Shown here piece by piece: positions 59,341-64,000 of a stretch of 64,000 nt of DNA (within the stretch, counting starts at the first letter, position 1; each line of letters starts with the position of its first letter). Position numbers and translations under genes: made by a program. The notes under the pieces are model-generated. The model did not search any database, was not told where the DNA came from, and saw only the letters and a list, made by a program, of their open reading frames with translations. Source of the DNA: Aporrectodea caliginosa (taxonomy: Eukaryota > Annelida > Clitellata > Crassiclitellata > Lumbricidae); assembly GCA_020284085.1 (NCBI GenBank), contig JACEVL010001005.1, positions 224,698 through 288,697 of the forward strand. The letters run 5' to 3'.

Positions 59341-59470
59341 CATCACCCGGGTTTACTGCCGGCTCATTCCCCATTACCGCGGTATAACCGCAATTGTTGT
59401 CCCCGTTACCGCGGTATTACCGCAATTGTTGTCCCCATAACCGCGGTTTCCCCGCGGGGAAATTACCCAT
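59341..59470 (+). repeat. Tandem TTACCGCGGTAT / GTTGTCCCC repeats
   Basis: Three imperfect copies of a ~37-bp unit containing the palindrome ACCGCGGT and CAATTGTTGTCCCC, ending GGGGAAATTACCC. The structure is similar to the terminal repeats of the Mutator-like elements; no partner end located. Confidence 0.75.
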
Positions 59471-59529
59471 GTCACTCTCTATTGTACACACTTAGGGCCT
59501 AACTGGTCTCTTTCTGAAGGATGTCTTCC

Positions 59530-61790
59530 CTCCTCCCAAAAACGAGCTATGGGTTTTCCAACACTCAAGAAACCTGACCTAACCTCTACCAAAGCTACCA
59601 CCCAATATCAGAACTTTCAGTTCTTTTCAAGGCTAAAAAAACGTGTTTCATTACAGTTCCTCCCCAACTCGAACATTGTGGTCTTTTCCCCTCCAGACAA
59701 TCTTGTTTCTGAGCCCACCATTCTACGGCAATTCTTTTGCTATCTTTGCGTTCTGACAATCATCCATTCTACAGTTGATAAATCGCTACTCTCAACTCAC
59801 TCTACTCTAGTTCGGTGTCTCTGCTGCCTTTGACATAGTTGATCATACCGTTCTATTACAACGCCTTGAGATTTCGTTTGGTTTAAGTGGTCCTCCTCTT
59901 CTTTACTTTGGTCCTACCTCTCTGGCCGCACTCTTAATTTGGGGTGACACTATAGGACTCCTTGGATTGTCGTAAAGCTGAGTGTTCTTCATGGCTCTGT
60001 TTTAGGTCAGCTCTTGTATTTTCTGTATGCGGCTGACATTCCTGTTCTCTTTTCTAAATATTCATCAACTGGCCACCTTTCGATGATGATAGCCTATATA
60101 CATATTCTTTATTAATTCAAACTGACAATTACGCAGGATGATTACAAATCAGTATGAACGGATGATCACAAGCTATTGCAGGAGTCGAATTTTAACTGTA
60201 TGCAGCAGCCATGCAAGGCGTCCATCACGTCCTACATCTCATTTTACCAATGCGCCATCTCGCAACTGATAGGCTGAGTGGACCTTTGGGATGGTGCGGG
60301 AAGCGATCCCGCTACCTATTGCTCGCCAGTGATGTTACCACTACCCCTTCTCATACAGGCCTTTGTTAATGGCCCTCCTTCTGCCCAGCTTGCCCTCACT
60401 AGCCGCATTCATGCTCTTTCCTGCGAGTTACACTGCTGGATTTCTTTTTATCGCCTTGAACTAAATTGTTCCATTGTTCAAAGACTCAGCTCATTTGGGT
60501 TGGTACTCGTCAAAAACTTAATAAAATTTCATTCTTTCGATTTCTTGTCTAGTGTTCGTGACGTTGGCGTTGTTTGGAACAACACTCTTTCCTTCTCTGC
60601 TCACATTGCCAACCTTACCCGCATCTGCTATTTCCAGCACAGTGTGATTCTCGTTAACGATAACAATAACGAAAATGTTAGTTAACAAAAATAAAATGAT
60701 TTCGTTAACGATAACTATAACTATAACTAAATAACATCATTAATTATAACTATAATTATAACGAAAATAACAATAACGAAAATTCATCGTTATTTTCGTT
60801 AATACAAAAAATAAAAATAGCAAGTGAAATATGGACGATTCGACATAAATGAGAACGGAAAATGCGACATTTTTAACATGCAATTTATCAGTTACTTTGG
60901 AAACTCGTGTTTTCATGAGGCTGAATGCACCCATGCTTCAAAGGCTTCCAAAGCTCTAAGCAAATTGTAAAACGGCGCGTTAACACGCACAATTTTGCTT
61001 ATAGCCTTCATTATTGTAACTAAGTAGTAACTAAAATTAACTAAAATAAAAGTCCATTAACTATAACTATAACTATAACTAAAAAATAATACTAACTATA
61101 ACTATAACTATGACTAAATAAAAAACCATTAACTATAACTGTAACTATAACTAAAACAAAATAGCAGAGACGACTCAGAGCGCTCGATATTACGTTCTGT
61201 CTCCTCTTTCGCCTTTTCTTCATTGTTCATGCCTTCATTTCCTCTCGAATGGATTACTGTACTTCCCTTTTCATCGGTATTTCTTCTCTTCAATCTGTGT
61301 TGAATGCTGTTGCCAGAGTGATAGCTCGCCTTCCGCACTGCTCGCATGTTTCTTCTTTTGTGTTTGACCACATACATTGGCTACCCCTTTTGGCTCGTAT
61401 TCAACTTAAGGTCCTTGTGCTGAATGTACCGTTCTTCTTCTGGCTAAACCCTAAATAGCCTATACCTCTGTGATCGCATCCGCCTGCTGACCTCAGCCAC
61501 TTCATTTCGACCCCTGCGCTCACTCTACCGACTTGAACTCTTTGTCCGCGGGCGTGGACTACCATGATCAAAGTTCGTGCTTTTGCTTTTATTGGCTCCA
61601 CTCTATGAAACCAACTTCCCCCCATGACTCGCTCATTGCTTCAAGCTAGAGCCTAAGGAACTCCCTGCATCCCTTCGTTGCTTAAAGACATCCTTATTTT
61701 CTCGGGGTTTCTCGCACTGGGAACGCCTCCTAAAGGTGTAGCACTGTGAGTGGCGCTATATAAATTTACAACGACAATACAATTAGTGTA
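59530..61790 (+). pseudogene. L2-type LINE, RT to 3' end, with two insertions
   Basis: Ordered pieces: KKPDLTSTKATTQYQNFQFF; AAFDIVDHTVLLQRLEISFG (motif A); VLHGSVLGQLLYFLYAADIP (motif B); QAFVNGPPSAQLALTSRIHA; RDVGVVWNNTLSFSAHIANL; HAFISSRMDYCTSLFIGISS; FDHIHWLPLLARIQLKVLVL; NQLPPMTRSLLQA; ending in GTGAGTGGCGCTATATAAAT and a CAATACAA tail. Frameshifts are numerous. Segments 60085-60330 (unassigned) and 60640-61165 (TAACTATAAC-rich, hAT-like CAGTGTGATTCTCGTTAACG start) interrupt it. Confidence 0.85.
60640..61165. mobile_element. hAT-like MITE rich in TAACTATAAC
   Basis: Starts CAGTGTGATTCTCGTTAACG. The interior is AACTATAACTATAAC-type repeats with an inverted GTTAACGA component. The right end is diffuse near 61165. 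It splits the L2 frame. Confidence 0.6.
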
Positions 61791-61831
61791 CCAGCATTTA
61801 TTGTTTTCTAAACTTAAGTTTTGGGGCCGAA

Positions 61832-62380
61832 ATGGGGCAGCAAGCGTCTCAGAAAGCCTCTGTTGCTCAATTGCCCACCACGCCACCTTCTCGTGGTACC
61901 CCTGTTGGGAACAAAGTGCGTGGTGGACGACCGAGTCCTCGCCGGTATATGCGAGTACCCAGAGGAGAAAATTCTGAAGAACGGATGATGGAGCTCGTCA
62001 ACGCAAGAGAGAGATGGTGTCTCGAGAAAAACACCGAGAGGAAGGACTTGGGAGACCACCTCTCTATAAATCCCGAGTATATAGAAGATGAAGCCACTAA
62101 AGAAAAAAGCCAACGACGTCAACGATTCAACCTGGATACCGGGGAGAGTCGCGTCCGGCAGGGGAGGGGGTGGGGCCTCCTCGGTCGTCAACCAGCGAAA
62201 CCCCTGCAAAATCAACATGAAGAAAGATCAGAAAAACAAGATACAAATAGGGACATGGAATATACGCACAATGCTAAGACCCGGGAAGCTTGCAAACGTT
62301 ATAAGGGAGATGAAAAGAGCAAAATTGAATATTCTGGGGCTGGCAGAGACAAGATGGAAGGAGGAGGGAGACTTTACTAG
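61832..62380 (+). CDS. RTE-like LINE, ORF1 or N-terminal extension
   Basis: An ATG-led frame of 182 codons (MGQQASQKASVAQLPTTPPS), with a basic, proline-rich start and a charged middle (NSEERMMELVNARERWCLEK). It resembles the short leader proteins that precede the endonuclease in some RTE/CFDP2-type LINEs, but I cannot assign a domain. Its C-terminal ~95 codons overlap the endonuclease frame and are probably not real coding. It may be ORF1, or the natural N terminus separated by a frameshift. Confidence 0.55.
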   Translation: MGQQASQKASVAQLPTTPPSRGTPVGNKVRGGRPSPRRYMRVPRGENSEERMMELVNARERWCLEKNTERKDLGDHLSINPEYIEDEATKEKSQRRQRFNLDTGESRVRQGRGWGLLGRQPAKPLQNQHEERSEKQDTNRDMEYTHNAKTREACKRYKGDEKSKIEYSGAGRDKMEGGGRLY

Positions 62381-62412
62381 TGATGGAATAAGAATCATAC
62401 ACACGAGGAGAA
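62208..62412 (+). CDS. RTE-like LINE endonuclease, N-terminal part
   Basis: The frame containing NMKKDQKNKIQIGTWNIRTM, LRPGKLANVIREMKRAKLNI and LGLAETRWKEEGDF carries the first endonuclease motifs (TWN and the catalytic E of AETRW). The frame opens upstream at ATG 62088. At about 62400 a single-base shift is required to continue into GVAVLVEEKIARSII, so the protein is split in this copy. Confidence 0.85.
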
Positions 62413-64000
62413 AACAGCCAAAACGGTGTAGCTGTTCTGGTAGAGGAGAAGATTGCCAGATCCATAATAAAGATTGAAAGATATGGAAGCAGGATGATTG
62501 AGGTCAAAATAAAGTCAGAACCAGTGGATATAGTAATAATACAGATATACATGCCAACAACAACGCACGAAGATGAAGAAGTAGACGATATGTATGAGAG
62601 ATTGGAGGAAATACTGGATAGAACCAAGGGAACAGATTATGTAGTCATAATGGGAGACTGGAACGCAGTGGTGGGAGAAGGAGCGGAGGGTAAATGCATT
62701 GGAAAGTATGGTTTGGGGAAGAGAAATACCAGAGGCGAAAAACTAGCGGAGTTCTGTGAGAGAAGAGAACTAATACTGACAAACACCTGGTTTCAGCATG
62801 AGAAGAGACGTAGGTACACGTGGAAATCCCCGGGAGATATGGCAAGATATCAGCTGGACTACATAATGGTAAGACACAGATACAGAAACAGTGTCAAGAA
62901 TTCAAAAGCGATGCCGGGAGCAGACGCAGACACAGATCACAACTTGATCATCATGAAGGCCCATATAAAACTGAAATTCATCAAGAGAAATAAGAAGATA
63001 AGACAGAGATGGAATAAAAAGAACCTGAAAGAAAAGAGCAACGAACTGGGAAAGAAAATAGAAGAAAATCTAACAGAATACAAGGGAAAATCCATAGAAG
63101 AGAGATGGAAAAGATTGAAAGACAATATCATACAGAGTGCCAATGACATCGTCGGAGCAGAAGAGAAACTACCTGCTAGGAAACCGTGGGTAACAAGAGA
63201 AATGATAGAAGAGATGGAGGAACGGAGGAAATGGAAACACCAAAGCACCGAAAAAGCAAGACAAGAATATAGAAGATTAAACAACAAACTGAGAAGAACA
63301 ACAGAAGAGGCAAGGGAAAAATGGTGGGACGAGAAATGTCAAGAGTTAGAAGACTTACAGCAAAAGGGAAGATATGACAAAGTGTACGAAAAGGTTAAAC
63401 AGATATCTAGGAAACCGGGAAAAGGAGGAAGCATAGAGGTCAGCGACAAACAAGGTAGACTTCTAAATGAAACAAACGAAGTTAAGAACCGATGGAAGGA
63501 GTACGTGGAAGAACTCTACAGAAGTGAAGATGGAGAATTGCACGACAATCAGGGACTGGAGAAGGAAGAGGAGACTCAAGGGAGAGAGGAGGATATTGGC
63601 CCAGAGGTGCTGGGAGAGGGGGTAAGAGCGGCTATAAAGGAACTGAAAAACAACAAAGCAGAGGGAATAGACAACATACCAGCCGAGATGCTCAAAAGTC
63701 TGGAGGATAGAGCCATGAAAGACCTAATAAGGATATGCCAAGATATATATACAACGGGAGAATGGCCAGAGGACTTTCTGCAATCCATAATCATACCAAT
63801 TAAAAAGAAGCCAAATGCAACAGCATGCGAGGATCACCGAACCATTAGTCTCCTAACCCATGCGTCAAAAGTCATGATAAGAATACTAGCAAAGAGAGTA
63901 CAAGCAAAGACAGAGGCAGTTGAGGGGCTGGGAGATGATCAATTTGGTTTTAGAAAGGGCATGGGAACTAGGGACGCGATAGGAACACTAAGAGTACTAA
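62404..64000 (+). CDS. RTE-like LINE endonuclease/reverse transcriptase (runs off window)
   Basis: An uninterrupted frame of about 532 codons to the window end. Endonuclease motifs: VVIMGDWNAVVGE, RRELILTNTWFQ, RRYTWKSPGDMARYQLDYIM and ADTDHNLIIM (catalytic D-H). Reverse-transcriptase N-terminal motifs follow: KELKNNKAEGIDNIPAEMLK, PEDFLQSIIIPIKKK, RTISLLTHASKVMIRILAKR and DDQFGFRKGMGTRDAI. The catalytic xADD box lies beyond the edge. Resembles CFDP2-like/RTE LINE proteins. Apart from the frameshift at about 62400 it has no lesions, indicating a young insertion. Confidence 0.9.

Overview
This is AT-rich eukaryotic (metazoan) nuclear DNA. Spliced exons, CR1/L2/RTE-type LINEs, tRNA-derived SINEs and hAT, piggyBac, Mutator-like and Tc1/mariner elements are all present. 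There are no operons, ribosome binding sites or prokaryotic gene spacing. The repeat repertoire and the frequent TAGGCCTA word suggest a marine invertebrate (echinoderm/hemichordate-like or lophotrochozoan-like), but the phylum cannot be fixed from sequence alone.

Layout. 0-4.6 kb: two copies of a TTAA-flanked piggyBac-type element, the first split by a hAT-like element. 5.1-6.5 kb: a complete mariner-type (DD37D) transposon with an intact 355-codon transposase. 6.8-12.1 kb: trinucleotide arrays, a LINE 3' domain, SINEs and a hAT MITE. 12.8-17.5 kb: an L2-type LINE split by a 3.4-kb hAT-like element. 18.4-22.4 kb: a four-level nest (transposase pseudogene, long-inverted-repeat element, piggyBac, MITEs). 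23-29.5 kb: a CR1-type LINE split by a 3.2-kb foldback element whose arms carry YY1-like and CRE-like motifs. 30.0-33.6 kb: a second foldback whose arms are opposed arrays of a 32-bp minisatellite. 35.4-42.2 kb: the only convincing host gene, an immunoglobulin-superfamily type I membrane protein on the + strand, with two Ig exons and a transmembrane exon; its first intron is filled with transposons. 42.7-47 kb: a long-TIR element split by a LINE. 48-58 kb: nested hAT, Mutator-like, piggyBac and mariner remnants. 59.5-64 kb: a decayed L2 LINE followed by a young RTE/CFDP2-like LINE that runs off the window.

No set of genes here forms a pathway. What the window mainly records is insertion history: many insertions have readable target-site duplications, so relative ages can be ordered. 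The IgSF gene is the main host-biology item. The mariner at 5.1 kb and the RTE at 61.8 kb are the best candidates for recently active elements.
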